A DNA stretch of 64,000 nt from positions 12,591,487-12,655,486 of the forward strand of contig NC_031781.1 of the NCBI RefSeq assembly GCF_001522545.3. The letters run 5' to 3'. The position numbers and the translations under genes were made by a program. Shown here piece by piece: positions 37,471-51,098 of the stretch (its first letter is position 1; each line of letters begins with the position of its first letter). The notes below the pieces were generated by a model, which saw only the letters and a list, made by a program, of their open reading frames with translations, was not told where the DNA came from and made no database searches. Source of the DNA: Parus major. Lineage: Eukaryota; Chordata; Aves; Passeriformes; Paridae.

Positions 37471-39077
37471 AGACAGAGACCAATTTGGATGTCATTATCT
37501 CCACACTTTCTTCAGTTACTGCATTTTTCCAGGATTGTATGTACCTTGGCAAGGGATTATTACTTTATTATAACTGGTAAAATAGTTTATGTCTTCTCAT
37601 ATGAAGCACGCAACACAAATAATCTTCACTTATTGTACAATAATAATATAGGCATGAACTGTCTGGTATACTTCATTGCCTAAAAGGATTTTAAAAGGTA
37701 GATTTTGGGTTTCCTTAGTCCAAAAATTCTTCATTTCTGAGCTAAAATGCATTTTCAGAACATCAAATAATTTTTTGATTTATTGATGACTATGCAAAAA
37801 TAGGCAATGATCTTTAATGCTAGCTCTTTGTACCATTTCTCTTCTGAAGCATTAACTGATTGAAAAAATTAATCTTATTTTCAAAAAGGAATCAGAAGCA
37901 AATACAGCATTTATTTTCTTCAACATTATGTATTATTAATAAAAAACCTGCAGTAATTCAGCAGAATTATTATGAAGCATCCCAGTAAAAACCTGTCACA
38001 AGGAGAAAATAGTAAATAATAGACTGTCCATCAAGCCAGGTGAACCTTCACTGTGCAGTGAAATGTGCTCTGCAGCAAGTGTGGATCAAGAGTCACTTTC
38101 TGGAGCACAAATGGATGAAAACATATAAGTCCTAATACTTAATCATTCCCAATTTTGTATACTCTCCTCTGCAAAGGGAAGGGCTTTGAAGTCAGCTTTA
38201 GCATATTCCTTCTAGCAGCTCTTGTGGTGAATGAAATTTTGACAAATAATGAATATTGAATGTTTGTTGAAATTAACAATCTTTGGAGATCATCATTAAA
38301 AGCTAGATTATACTACTATTTATTATTTAAGGAGCATAATCAGTGAATGTCTCAACTGTGTTTAACACCTAAGATATGCAAGAATGCCAGCAGAAAATAA
38401 TCATTGGTTTAAATAGGACCTATTTTAACTATGACTAACCAAGACAGTTACAGTGTTAATAATTCAATGTTGCTTGAAAACCACTCTCTTATGATTGATT
38501 TATACAGGCTGAAGTAGGCACATGTTTTATGCTACAGGTGGATGTGAGGTCGTAAGAAACCACTTTACAGTCTTCCCAGAAGTACAGTGTCAAAAAGGTC
38601 ACCTGTGGTAAAGGATCTTTTGGATTAGTCTTTCAAATCAATGCACGAATTAAAGGCAATTTACATATAAATGGGCTAATACTCTGGCTTTGAAATTAGA
38701 TGAATTTTTAAGAGATTTAAGAAACAGCAGAAAAGGTCAGTTAGGCAGTAAGTATACATAATGCAATTTTTAAAAACTCTTTGTCTTGGAACTGCATGTT
38801 TCTGGTTTATTAATATTTTGTATTCATAGCCTGTTTTTCTCAGAAAGGTGCTACTAGCTATTTGCAAGCAACTGCAAAAACAATCCGTGCCAGAGGGAGC
38901 AGATTTCAGGTAAGTATGGTTTCAGACTTAGAGAGTGAAATTTTGTTAATATTAAAATATTCTGAAAGAATTTTTCTTTGATAAGGAAAAACTAAGAAGC
39001 TGTAATCGAAGTTAGTGACATTTATTATACACTGGAAAATAAACAGAATTTTTGGGATACTTCCCATATGAAAGATA

Positions 39078-39359
39078 GGAGTGAGGTTGAGCCCTGGAAG
39101 AGGGGAAGGGGTGGGAGAGGGAGGAAGCTGGGTTTAACATTTGGTTTTATTTCTCATTATCTTGCTCTAACTTGATTGGTAATAAATTAAACTAATTTTC
39201 CCAAGTCAGGTGTCTTTTGCTGGGGAAGGCAATTTGTGAGTGATCTCTTGACACACAAGCCTCTCATTCCTTTTTCCCTCCCCTCTCCAGCTGAGCAGGG
39301 GGGGATGATGGAGAAGCTTTGGGGTGCACCTGACATCCAGGCAGGGTCAATCTGCCACA
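39078..39359 (+). mobile_element. Avian ERV LTR, 3' (R-U5) part
   Basis: The last about 280 bases of an avian ERV LTR in forward orientation. In order: GTGAGGTTGAGCCCTGGAAG (39082-39101), a G-rich purine stretch, TTTGGTTTTATTTCTCATTATC, then TTGATTGGTAATAAATTAAAC, which contains the polyadenylation signal AATAAA (39181-39186). TTTTCCCAAGTC, GAGTGATCTCTTG, a CTCTCCAGCTGAGCAGG block and GGTCAATCTGCCACA at the very end follow. The terminus is CA at 39359. The U3 part is missing or too decayed to see, so this is a 5'-truncated LTR. No viral gene remains. It belongs to an avian LTR group related to, but not the same as, that at 27228-27791, judging by the different 3' terminus. Confidence 0.86.
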
Positions 39360-40914
39360 ATCCTACAGTATTTAACAATCCTGGGTCATTAATAATACTA
39401 CTGACAAACCAGCATCTGTTACAGGCATCAACAATGCTGTTCTCTGAAAAGATAGAAAATAATTTCTAACAAAGTTCATAATCCTTCCATGCAGCTAATT
39501 TTAAATATTACAGAATTCTAAAGAAAATATTATTATCTAATCAACCTTGATGACAGTTTCCTTAGAAAGCCTGTTTTCTCTCATACTGCACAGTGCAAAA
39601 CTTAATTTTATGTGATAATTACTAAATTGGTCCCTTCCCCTACAGGAAGGCAAAAGAAATCAACAGATGCTTGCAATGAGCTGTGCAGAAAAACAGAATC
39701 AAAATCGAGAAAATTTTAAATTTTCCTCAGAAGATAAACAATGAAGTTGTATAGCTACAAATAGCATTCTGGGGCACATCAAAGGAATAACAAAGCATAG
39801 AAGTTTCACAGTAACAAACAAACTGTGGGTAGGTGCTAACAGTCTAATTAAAACAATTAGTGAAGTGTGCAAGTAACCAGGGAATGGCAAATGAACTCCA
39901 TCCTATGTAGAGACTTAACCCATATCAGACCAGGTTTAGCCTATAGTAAAGAACACAACCTTCTTAAGACTCAAGGCAGCTTAGTTTAGGAAGAAAATAA
40001 GGAAAAAAAAGAAATCTTTCTCAAACAAAATCCAAGAGAGTCAGAAAAGGGAAGTCCATGAATTTGATAAACAATTCAGATATTACAAGTACTGACCATA
40101 TAAGAACAATGGATACCATAATCTAGTTCCAATTAATGAATAGGAGAGACTCCTCATCAAAAGAGCTAACTGATTCCTCAAACACAAATAATTTAAGAAT
40201 GCTAAAAAATGTATTCAGTTCTAACAAAGAATTTGGACACTCTTTTTATTCTCTTTTCAATTCTCTCTTTTCAATGGTGAATTTATTCCTAGAGAACCCA
40301 AAATAGCATAAACCAATTACACATCTACCTTGATAAATTGCCATTCTGTGCAGATACTTTTAAAGCAGGTGTATGATCTTGTACAACAATTCAGTTGATA
40401 AAAAAGCCAGATTGCTTTTGTTCTGTAACTGACTTTTGATAGTCCAGATGATGCCCAAAAATGGGATTACTTCTTTAGTTGCCTATTACACAGAACCATT
40501 TTTTGAGTAAAAGCTATCCTGAAAAAAATAAAAAAGAACGTTTAATCCTATACTATTGTGGGTTAAAATGCAATGATTACTTATTTATACAATTCTGAAT
40601 GGTTTCTCCTATGAAGATGCTGTTAGGGAGAGGAACATTATCTGTTGCACAGATACGAGACCAAAAGCATAAATGGAACACCACCTACATTTTCAATCAC
40701 TGTTTTAGGAAAAGAATGCAAAAAATAGAGATATAAAGACATCTCTGAATCATGTAGGTGCTGGAAGATCTGTGATAATGAAAAAGAACTCCTCAGAGGA
40801 ACGAGACCTAACCCTTACAAAAATAAATTAACATCAGATTTTGCCAAGTTACACAAGAATTTTGTAAAAGAACAAGAGCTGTAGTTTATAAGGCTATAGA
40901 AAATTGTGTCAAAT
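39360..40914. other. AT-rich non-coding DNA, no gene seen
   Basis: No supported feature. The stretch 40740-40914 may be the decayed upstream part of the CR1-like relic that follows. Confidence 0.65.
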
Positions 40915-41035
40915 ATAACAACAAAGGGCATGAACTTAAGCTAAGGAAGGGTCATCTTCAAAGGGAACGTTGGAAGAAATGTTTTACACAGCGAGCGGTT
41001 ACGATGGAAAATAAACTGCTATGACAAGCTTTGCA
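40915..41035 (+). mobile_element. Ancient CR1/L3-type LINE relic, end of ORF2
   Basis: A short decayed match to the C-terminal coding end of CR1/L3-type LINEs. The blocks in order are AAAGGGCATGAACTTAAG (40923-40940), which matches the segment encoding G-x-x-L-x-L-R; GGAAGAAATGTTTTACACAG (about 40972-40991), which matches the segment encoding R-x-x-F-F-T; and a G-G-A-A-A-A-T-A-A-A-C-T-G-C block (41006-41019), which matches the segment encoding W-N-x-L-P. Frames are broken. The type is older than the avian CR1 tails elsewhere in the window. A GA microsatellite follows at 41098. Confidence 0.52.
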
Positions 41036-41097
41036 ACAAGTGATATAAGCTTTAAAGGGTGACAAGCATGGAAGAGACAGTTATTGTGCAAATATAG

Positions 41098-41115
41098 AAA
41101 GAGGGAGAGAGAGAG
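41098..41115. repeat. (GA)n microsatellite
   Basis: A short purine repeat of GA/AG units with one GGG interruption. Confidence 0.85.
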
Positions 41116-42889
41116 CTGTCTGGCCTTTTCAAAAATAGACTTTGCATCCATCCATCTTTAAATCACCAGCATTTCAGCCCTATCTGCTGCCTCAGAAGTT
41201 CACTAAAAGAGAAAATTGACACCAAACTGAACTGAAGGATCTAACAAGAAGATCCTGACAGTTGAAATGGGTCTTAGAGATTCCATCTACAAATGTTATT
41301 GCCTGAACTTACTCATTTCAGTGAAGGAATAAATCTTGCCCCGTCTATTTCAGAGCCTTCATTTCTCTTGTAATGAGTCTTCCAGTTTAACAGGTTTTGA
41401 TTCAATCATTTGTGTTTTATAAATACGTATAATCTTAAGTGACTACCCATTAAAAATACACTAAAGTTACATATTAAAAAACCTTGAAAATTTATCTTCT
41501 GTCATCCGGATATCACTCTGAGTCCCACATCTTTAAATGTCAGAAAAACCCTTTTTTTAAACCGTGCTATGAAATATCAAGTTGAATACTACAGTTGAAT
41601 ATTACTTTTTAAGTTCAGCTTCAGAATAGACAAGGGAAACTTTCATAATGCAGACAAGTCTCTGGGGAAATCCAGGCTGTATTTGGAACTGTATTCTCAG
41701 CAAGGTTCAAAAAGGAACTTGACATCATCTTCATTATACGTTCAAGGGCACACATAGTTTCAAAAGTAAAAAATATCTCATCATAAAAAATCTCACCAAA
41801 ATAAATATAATCAAGTCAAAATGGCTCCAGATGCTCAGTTCTTCAGTGAAGGGATCAATGAAACAGCTAAAATGACAAGATTCCTTTAAAAATTAACTCC
41901 ACTATATTCTACCATATGCAAAACAGAAAAGCAGCTCCACTAACCACAGCCACCTGCTTGCTGAAGAGGGAAACCACCTCTTCAGAATTAGTATTTCTTA
42001 TTATCCGTGCTAACAGATTGTACTATGAGATTGATCTTGGCTTACCGTCATTCAGTAATGTTGTTAATAAGAAGAATTTTTACCATAATTACTGTATTTT
42101 AGAAGGCATAAAGGGGTTGAATAGTTCTTTAATGATTTTTGGTGACTTTCACCATAAAGAAAATATATTATTTTACCAGATGCCAGATCATGCAATGAAT
42201 CATTAACAAGAAGGTGTTTTCTGAATACTTCCCAAATAAATACCAGCTGGTTTGTTCTCAGGAAGCAGAGTCACAAGGATCTCTTATCTGAGAGACTACA
42301 CCAAAGTCAAATAGATCATGAACTAAAATCTCTAATGTTCATTTATAACGTCTTTGTCTCAAAAGCAGTACACTGTGTACGTGATTCTGCAAAGATCCAA
42401 AAGGATTCAATCACTATTTTCAGATTTTAAAAAATATTACTAGTTAAGTAACAATTTTTAAATTCATTTAAATGGAAGAAAAATATAGACTACTCCAGGT
42501 GTGCCCTAGTGATCTGGTTTTGAGGAACAGCACATTTTGTATTTGTCAAGAGGATTTTGAAGATCAAGATGGTTGAAGAAAATCATTTCAATGGATACAA
42601 ACTTTAGGCCATTGCATTTGAACAATCATATCCACACACCCAAAACAGAGACTAAAACCAACATACTTGGCTATCTGGAATTTACTGTGTATTTCAGGCA
42701 AGGCAATCCTGATGCTCTCTGACTACCTGCTGCTGCTCTTCTCACAGAGGAGCCCCGACCTTGTTCACCTCCAGTGCAAGGGCAGCGCTCACAGTCATCA
42801 GTGTTGCCTTCTGCATCCCAGGAAAACATGTGCTAGTTGTGCTTCCATCACCTCCCAGCTCCTTTCTGCAAGAGAAGTGGAATGGGGGC

Positions 42890-42920
42890 AAAAAAAAAAA
42901 AAACCCACAACAAAACAAAC
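42890..42920. repeat. Poly-A run with A/C-rich extension
   Basis: Fourteen consecutive A bases (42890-42903) followed by a C/A-rich stretch. It follows a GC-richer patch (about 42700-42885), which raises the possibility of a retrocopy tail. No target duplication or recognisable source sequence was seen, so it is listed only as simple sequence. Confidence 0.8.
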
Positions 42921-44045
42921 TGGAGGGGAGAAATATCCCATTTACTACTATTTTGTCATACACTATTCTCAGGAATTTACTGTCTCTTTTTCTCTCCTTT
43001 GAGGAACAAGATGTCTCTAACAGACTCAGTCTCTTTTTTTCTGCCTCCTTCTGACTCAAATTGTAAAGCTGGGATAGGGGAAGACACATCTATTTGTTCC
43101 TCTCTGTCACTAGAATGAAAATGTCTCCTGCTATTTGGTCAGCTTTGAGTAACCCCCTGCTGGACAAGACCTCATGTCGCTGGAGAAAAGCAGGGGTCAT
43201 GGCAGGAAAGCAAGAAAAAGATTCATGTTAAAAGTGAAAAACTTTACATTTTACTTCCCTATTGCAAGTGACATGATTACAAAAGAAAAAATATTCTCTG
43301 ACATAGATAAGAAAGTAGAAATTCCTCAAATAAAGCACAAAATTAAAGAACAAATTCTTTTCCCTATCTTCAAAAAGCAATAGTTACTTCAGCAAAGGGT
43401 TAATAATGACTATACACAAGAGGAGATGAATTTCACATAGGTGAGAGCTGCTGGTTTACAGTGAAGGATTTAAAACTAATGTAGTAGGCATGTGTCTGCC
43501 AACACATCAATTTCTAGAGTTGTTCATTCCAGAGCTGAACTATTGCTTAAGTAGCAATTTCAAAACATTTTTTTACAAAATGAAAATTAATAATTAAAAA
43601 CAATGTAGCCAGTGCTTTTCAAGCAGTAGTTTTTCCTTTCATATTACAAATTTAGTAATGGGTTTTTTCTTGTACTAACTGATGATAATTCTTTGTTTTC
43701 ATAAGAACACAAATGCACTTTCCTGCAGCATGTACATTTTCTGCCATTCAGTCAGTCAAAGTGCAAGCAAACATCCCTGCATATGATCTAACTCATATTT
43801 TCACTTCTGGCAGGATAAACCCAGGTCAGGTCTGTCTGTATTAGCCATGTTACTCTGCAAAGGTGACCAAAGAACCTAGGAGCTGCAAGGTAGCCTGACA
43901 CAAGTTTCTACCTAACCTATTCATATTAAGAAGATTTTTTAGTTTCTGATCCATTTGCATGCTCAACTAGCCTTGTATTTCTTATCTAACCTCAAAGTTT
44001 GTGCAAATTTTGTTTCCGTTTCAGCTGTTCTGTTTATGCCTAAGG

Positions 44046-44059
44046 AAAAAAAAAAAAAA
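44046..44059. repeat. Poly-A run (14 A)
   Basis: An A homopolymer on the + strand with no adjoining recognisable element. Confidence 0.85.
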
Positions 44060-47000
44060 GAAGACTATTACAATATTTCCCTTCTTTGCAGTGATCATTT
44101 TTGTGCTAAACAACCTCAGTTCTTGGGAACTTGGAGGCTGAGAAGTACACAAGAAATGGCAAAGCAAGTGAGACTCTGCTTCAACCAGATCACGTTAGCC
44201 AAGAAGTTTATTTACAGAGTGGGAATAGATCACACTTGGCCCCACCTCCAAGAACTGAGACCACTGATGATTAATTTGTGGTAAACCCAAGACTTTGATA
44301 CTTTGATATATTGCATACCTCACACATACTCTGTCTCACGCTTTCCTGGATCATTTCCATTGCACTCCACTGCAATTTACCAAAACAAACCCACAGCCCT
44401 GTCAAAGAGGGGCACCACAACAAGACAATGAAGCCTGAATGTATGAACCTTCTTCACTTCCCAAATCAGAAGTGGCATGGTAGTTCCTTATAAGAAGTGG
44501 AGATTTATTGTAAGATTTTTCTTTTAGCTTTAAAACCAGTGAGGATTCCTCCCTGAAAAACTAACAGTTCAGTATTGAAAGGTTTTGATTTCATTACATG
44601 ATTTCCACAGGGAATTACTATTAGAGTTACCGGCTCACTTGCACAATCCCTTGGGGTTCCATTATTGCCACGTGCATTTGAATGGAAAAGACCGAAGGCT
44701 TCAATGTCTGGAGATATCCTGGCTTGATGAAACTTTAATTTCAGAATTCTCATAGGCACACCAGCTGCACAATTCAGCTCCCCATTAAATAACATTAACT
44801 TAGTGAAGGATTAGAAGATGCAGAAGGCTACAAGCAGGAAAGCAGAAGAGAGCCAGAGAACAACATATTTCAGCAGAAAGTCAATCCCTCTCCAGGGGTT
44901 AGGGTGTACAGCTGGGCATTCTGTTTACCAGTGCCAAACCTCTTGGCTTCATAAAACTGGCTCTTGTGATTGGATTAAAAATTTTTTGCAAGAGCTATAG
45001 TAGAATAAGCTCAATCAGAGATTATAAAATAACCATCACACCAGCTCTGCCTGCTGGGGGTTGGACTGTCCAGCCTTATTTCTCATTCAAACAAACAGTC
45101 TTATATGCAGTCCTGAGTACCTAAAGCTGTTTTGCATTACTGGATCTATAATAATCCCTGTTTTCTTTCCAAAATGTTCTGATGAACAAGATTGTGCTCC
45201 CAGTTCAAAGACACAGCATGTAGATTAAGAGACTCATAGAGGTCACTGTTACATGATTTACCTCATCTGGGGTGGTTTTTTTTTCCCAAAGGTGTTTGCA
45301 ATCACTGTTTAAATAAGGACTCAATGAGTATGTGTCACATGGATTTTGGTATTAGCTTTTGTTCATTGCTGCACAACCTTGTAAAGAAATCACTGATGGG
45401 TCTCATTCAGCAACCAGAGCAGAATGCCCACATGAGAAACAGACACTTAGATTGCAGGAGGCCTTTTCTATGTATAACTCAATCACCTGAAAGAAAACAC
45501 AACTTGGAGGACTTTAATAGAGAGGGTTACAAAATTATTCAGTGGAGAAATTCAAGCAGAAGTGCTTGTGTGGGAAGAGATGTACTCTCCATGGGAGCCT
45601 TACTGAACTCCTCAGAACAGAACAGTTCAGTTTGGGGGAACTCAATTGGTATTTGACTCTTTTCTGCCACAGAACCATCAAACCAAAATTAATTCAATAA
45701 TCACTATTATTTAGAGCATCAATCATCTCCTATCTATTGAAGAACCAGTGGCCAAATTGAGAGTTTAGTAAAAAGTATCATGATTGGAAAACACCAAACA
45801 CAAATTCTGTCATAAAGCAAAACCTTGAAAAACCTAATGTTTCTTTGATGAGAAGCTTCAACGTTACCTCTTTTCATTCAGGTTTTCTTGTAAGCCTCAC
45901 TCCAAATATTGTGAACTCCATGTTTTCACTAGATTTGCTTTAGAACAAGTCCCAACTCCATCCTTACAGATCACACAGCTGGAGCTAATCAGAATTCTGA
46001 CAGGGTTACATTAATTGGCATGAATTTCCCATACCTATACAGTAAAGCAATGCATGGTCTGAAGAGAAGGAAAAGCAAAGATATTTTTCACTGTTGCACA
46101 CTGTTAGGAGCTCCTTGTTAGGACCTATATTAGCTACCCAAGTATTTTAGCTCCAAGCCTGAGAAAAAAAGTCCATCCCATATAGCTCAGTGCAGAGCAT
46201 GATTAGAGTGGTTTTTCAGTGTGTAAGGAAGGGACAATATGCCCCTATGCATTTCACCATCAATTACACTGGTGTGTTATAGAATGGAGATTAACATTCC
46301 TGTCATGCACAAGATCTATGCAGCTGCCTCTTATTATTTGGTGAAGGTCATGAGTAAGGCCAAACCTATGACTGCATTCTAGCTAAGTAATTCAGCAGTT
46401 CCTTCTCCAAATGTGATTTGATAATGAGTTATTAGGAAATATGAGCCTGGGGTAAGAAATATTCCAGTGTTTAGGAGACAAGATTCTGCAACAATCCACA
46501 GTTATTGCAAATTAGTGACATGAAGATTTCTCTCATTGCTGGTAAAAATCCACCATGAACAGAACTAACCTAATGTGGCATTTTGTCAGTCTACAAAGAG
46601 TTTAAAAACACTGGAAAGTGCTCTAAGTAGCAGTTTTATTAAATTAATTCTATTTAATTATTCTATTAAATTCCTCTATCCAGATGCCCACTCTGTGCTT
46701 GCCAGTAACTTATCTATTGTTTAGTTGCCAACCATATAATTATTGTCATCCAATAAAACCCTTTTGGTTTCACAGAAGTAGCATAAGCCTTTATAAAGAG
46801 GAAATATTTTGTTCCAGAAATATAATTCTGTAAATTACAATCAATTATGGAATCAGAAGAAAGGAGAAATTCATACTTTGTCTTCTATTCTTCCAAAACC
46901 TCATTCTCAATGGTAAACAAAAAGTTAACAACAAAAAGCACAGCATAAGGTATTACAAGAAGAACACAGGAAAGAAAGGCTTGATTGGTAGATATATAAG

Positions 47001-48990
47001 ATTTTTAAATATCTACCTTAAGGACTTCTTAAAGGTAAACTTAACTGTTAGTGACCACACTAGGATGGTCACTCTAGGACTAGTGCTAAAACCGCCTACT
47101 CTTTAGCTTGCAAAAGAACCTATTTTTGGAGCCAAGCAATTTGACAGCACAAAGGTAACTCTAGAGGCCAATTTAGACAAATTTATTTACACATGTATGT
47201 GCATAAACATGAGTTTTCAAGCCAACACTTTGAAGAGACTGACAGTGACAATGTTAACAAAAAGCTCAGGCATCTACTAATTACAGAGCTTTACACTTGA
47301 ACATATTTCAGATATGTTTTAGAACTATACCAATATTTCAGTAATTTGACCTTCCTTGACATCACACACATTAGCTCCTCAGCATCTCTCTTAGAATCAT
47401 TATTTAAGACTAAAGCAGACAGACGCATCAAAGGTACCAAAAATAACCGTCAAAGGTTACAGGCAGGATTTCAGCTCATTATATTAAACTCCATCAGTTC
47501 TCAGTTCCAGGGAGTTTTATCCTGTGGTTTGACTACAAGTTCCACCACTTTGATTCCTTGCAATAAAGCAAGCAGAATCTAAATCTCAAAACTATAGGCT
47601 CAGGTTTACAGGGCAGGACCTAGGACAGAACCTAGCTCCTTTTAAACAAGGAGCAGCAAGAAACTTGACTATTTTGGTGGGCTTTTCATTAACCTAAATC
47701 AGTAAACTAGTAATTATCATAAATCACCACGTAGCTTTGAGGATGAAGAGAACTCAGAGAAATACAGGGAAATCAGAGCAGAAAGTACAAATTTTATATA
47801 TCTGTCAAGAAATTTTTAGAGGGATTTGGCATTTGCAATGTTGAAGAGAGAAGAAGGCACTCCTTTATCAGGGATGCAGAGGGAGGTTCCTGAATTTATC
47901 ATCTCAATAAGTTCCACACACATATCTATTTGTCCATACTGGCTGTTTCCAGTTTTCCACTTACAGGCTTAAGTTCCCTGGATCAGAGAATGTCCTCCCT
48001 GAAGATCTGTAAGGCAGCTCTCAAATGGGCTCCTGATTTGAAGCTTGATCACTCATTACTAAAGAAATTCCGTTTATAGGAATGTGACTTGTCAAATAAA
48101 ATGTGAAAAATGAAAATACATTGAGAAATTCAAACACTTGTAAAGTTCTACCATTGTGTGGGAGTATGAGGAGCTTGGACCAATTTGAAAACATAGAACA
48201 GTCATTTGAAAACACAGAGAAGTTGTTTGAAAATAGAAATCCTTAATTTTCTAAAACCCATATGCACAAGCCTTCAAGTGGCAGTTGCTAAAAAAAAGTA
48301 ATTTAAGAGCAGCTTCCACTAGAACAGACTTTAGGATGGATATTTTTTTAAACATCTACTGATAGAGTTTGGTGACATTAGAACAAACTATAATACAAAA
48401 TCAAGTGAGAAAATCAAAGACCTAAAGTAGCAAGTAAATTTTGTAATATCAAGAGTTTCTAGTGGCCTGCTTGAGATTTTTTAACTGGTATCTCATGCAG
48501 TTAACTCCAGCCTCCTGGTAAATGGGATGTACTGGAGTAACACTGCTGAGCCTACAGGAGAAAAATGCCCAGAGGATTTATAGGCACATTTACTGTAATT
48601 TACATTCTGCAGAATTTAGTGTCTGCCAGGTCTACTACACTGCTTGAAATCTTGTGTTTATCAGACATTTGCAGAAAATTTTGGAATGCTGGGAGATAAA
48701 GAAATTTCAAAAACATTTGAAAGAATCTTATAATTTAATGCAATGCTCTGAGATAAAGCTTTTTATAACATAATGACTATATTTGTTCACTATGAAACCA
48801 TCCTATAATTCTGATTCTTCAAGATAATACAAAACTTTAGGAACTGAATCTCTAGGGAATGCCAAAAAGAAAGGAATATCAAAACACTTAAGTTTGGGAA
48901 ACTGTTTGTATCCAGAATCCTAACATCCAAAATGTAGAGATCTGCAGGAGAAAAGAAAAAAAAAATGTTTTCAGTCTTAAAAACTTTTCC

Positions 48991-49305
48991 AATCATAGAA
49001 TCATGGAGTGTTTTGGGTTGAAAGGGACTTTTAAAGATAATCTAATTCCACCCCCTGCTATGGACAGGGACACTTTCCCCTATCCCAGGTTGCTCCAAGC
49101 CCTGTCCAACCTGGTTTTGAACACTTCCAGGGATGGGGCAGCCACAGCTTCTGGCAGCCTGTGCCAGGGCCTCAGCACCTTCACAGGGAAGAACTTCTTC
49201 CTTATACCAAATCTAAAGTTACTCTCAGTTTGAAGCCATTCCCCCTTCTCCTGTTACTACATGCCCTTGTAAATAGCCTCTTTCCATCCTTCTCGTAGGC
49301 TCTCT
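48991..49305 (-). mobile_element. CR1 LINE, 5'-truncated 3' end
   Basis: A typical avian CR1 insertion on the minus strand. The + strand begins with the reversed tail AATCATAGAATCATGGAG (48991-49008), then TTTTGGGTTGAAAGGGACTT. Next come a TCTAATTCCACCCCCTGC block, GGACAGGGACACTTTCCCC, CAGGTTGCTCCAAGCCCTGT, CCAACCTGGTTTTGAACACT, and a GAACTTCTTCCTTATA block (about 49191-49206), with the match fading after about 49305. Only the 3' untranslated region and the very end of ORF2 are present, the usual outcome of incomplete reverse transcription. It is moderately diverged from the consensus. A 76-codon open frame on the opposite strand is an artefact of this repeat. Confidence 0.95.
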
Positions 49306-50053
49306 TCTTCCCCAGGATTTTTAAAAAACATTTTATGAGAAGATAAAATCATGAAATCATGAAAGAAAAGCTTGGGATTTGTTGCAATACTGAACAGTGC
49401 ATTGTTTAAGGTACTCAGTTTGTGCTGAACTCTGCACAAATACTGAAGAATGCAGCAAATTGACAAAAACTGTCGTAATGGATTAGAGGGACAGTGAACT
49501 GGTCTGATCCTTTCCTTGATCATGGCACAGTTATTTTACATTTTTATCTAAAATTCCTGACTTTCAAAAGTTTCTCTAAAGAAAAGTCAACAACACAAAA
49601 AGCCTATGCAATTTACCCCCGTATTCACATCACTGATGTGTGAGGATGGCATAAAGCTTGGCCTGTGAAAACAAGCAGCTTTCCTCTTTTAGACTGAGGT
49701 AGAACTTAGCTTGTACTTCCCAGATCATTATTTTCCAAACAGCAAATCAAACTGCAGCATTTTACAAGGAGACTGTACTTGGAGAAGAATGTTTTCTCCA
49801 AAAATGGATAGCTAAAGGAGATCATCATAGCCGCAGATTTGCTGCAAGCCAAATTGCCAGGAAAGAGAGTAAAACAAAAAAACATGAAATGGTTATTAAC
49901 TCAAGACATATCCATGTCCCATTTTCTCATGCTCCCTCAGTTTTGGGGGAATGCCTTGCATCTTATGTGAAGAGTTTGGAACACCATTTATCCTCTTTAA
50001 AATCGTTCCTCAGTCCACTCTGTCACCATGTTTATCCACATTTTTAGAAAGAG

Positions 50054-50101
50054 AAAAAAAAAACATCACAAAAACAAACAAAAAACCCCTCACACACACA
50101 A
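50054..50101. repeat. A-rich and CA simple sequence
   Basis: Runs of A with single C interruptions pass into a short CA repeat at the right end. It is low-complexity and one of several similar + strand tracts. Confidence 0.85.
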
Positions 50102-51098
50102 TACATCCCTGAGCATACCAGAGGACACTTTATCAACCACAATTTTGTAGGCTGAACTTTGAACCTGTAGCTCCCAGGAGTCCTGCTGAGTCTACCTCAG
50201 TAAGATAAATACCTGCTATGCCTCAGCTAGCAGAAAGAAACTGGAATTTTCCAAAAAGATGAATGCTCAGAATTCTGGCCAAATAAGACACAAATTTCAA
50301 CGAGTTGCTTTCTCCTGTACTTAGGGTGGTTTTCAGTAAATCCAGAGCCATGTTTTAACAACACCTGAAAGTCTAATAGCTTGTAAATCACCAGAAGAGA
50401 AACAAAGATTAAAATCAGCCAAAAGGAACCAGACCAAGGCCAAGAAAACCTTTAAGTATCATTGAATATTTGCCCAAGGGCTACAAGTAAAGTATCAAGT
50501 CAATATTTGATTTGATAACCTCACAGACACATAGTTTATGTCAGCATGTCATGCTGCACCTACTCCTGTAACCCCATTCCTGAAACTGCCTAATGGATTT
50601 TGACTTTCATGCTTTTTTTTCTCTCTAAGAGCATGTCCATGTCCAGGGTAACCTGAGATTTCAGACCATGTTTTGCAAATGGTAAAGCAGCAAATGTGCT
50701 TTTGTCCTGACTTGAAATCGAAGGCTGTAGAGAAATCCCAAGGTCTCGAATACTCTGACCAGCCAGGTCCCTGCCAGGACAGGCAGCAGATGACTTGATA
50801 TTTTTCAGTTTCACTTGGGAATAAGCCATAAAATGTTCAAGAAAGAAGCACCTAGAAAGATCCACTGCATTTTTCATGCTTATCTGAGGAGGTCTCTTCC
50901 TGGTTAGAATAACTTCAAGCAAAGGTTCATTATGCACAAGCTTTCTAAAAACATATAAAGGATTTACAACAGATTGTTGGCAATGCTGTGATCACCTTCC
51001 TGCATGTCTACAAAAACCTTCAGATTAAGAGCTGCCTTAAGCAGAACAATTTTATCCTTTTTCTTATTGCCTTATAATAAAAATAAAAATTTTAAAAA

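Larger units (their letters stand above)
33910..39077. other. AT-rich non-coding DNA, no gene seen
   Basis: No exon or RNA gene. GC-richer patches at about 34230-34620 and 34835-35000 contain only short overlapping open frames. A T-rich tract (36266-36299) and a TAATT cluster (37411-37470) are listed separately. Confidence 0.65.
41116..48990. other. AT-rich non-coding DNA, no gene seen
   Basis: Nearly 8 kb without a supported exon, RNA gene or transposon. Open frames up to 115 codons occur at 42667-43089 on both strands in a patch of GC-richer sequence beside an A run, and at 45324-45656, with no recognisable product. A homopolymers at 42890-42903 and 44046-44059 are listed separately. Confidence 0.65.

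Noticed and set aside
42667..43089. Overlapping 111- and 115-codon frames on opposite strands beside a poly-A run, possible retrocopy
   Set aside because: No source protein recognised, no target duplication seen, and open frames on both strands point to composition rather than coding.
49003..49233. 76-codon plus-strand frame
   Set aside because: Lies entirely in the CR1 3' end, antisense to it.
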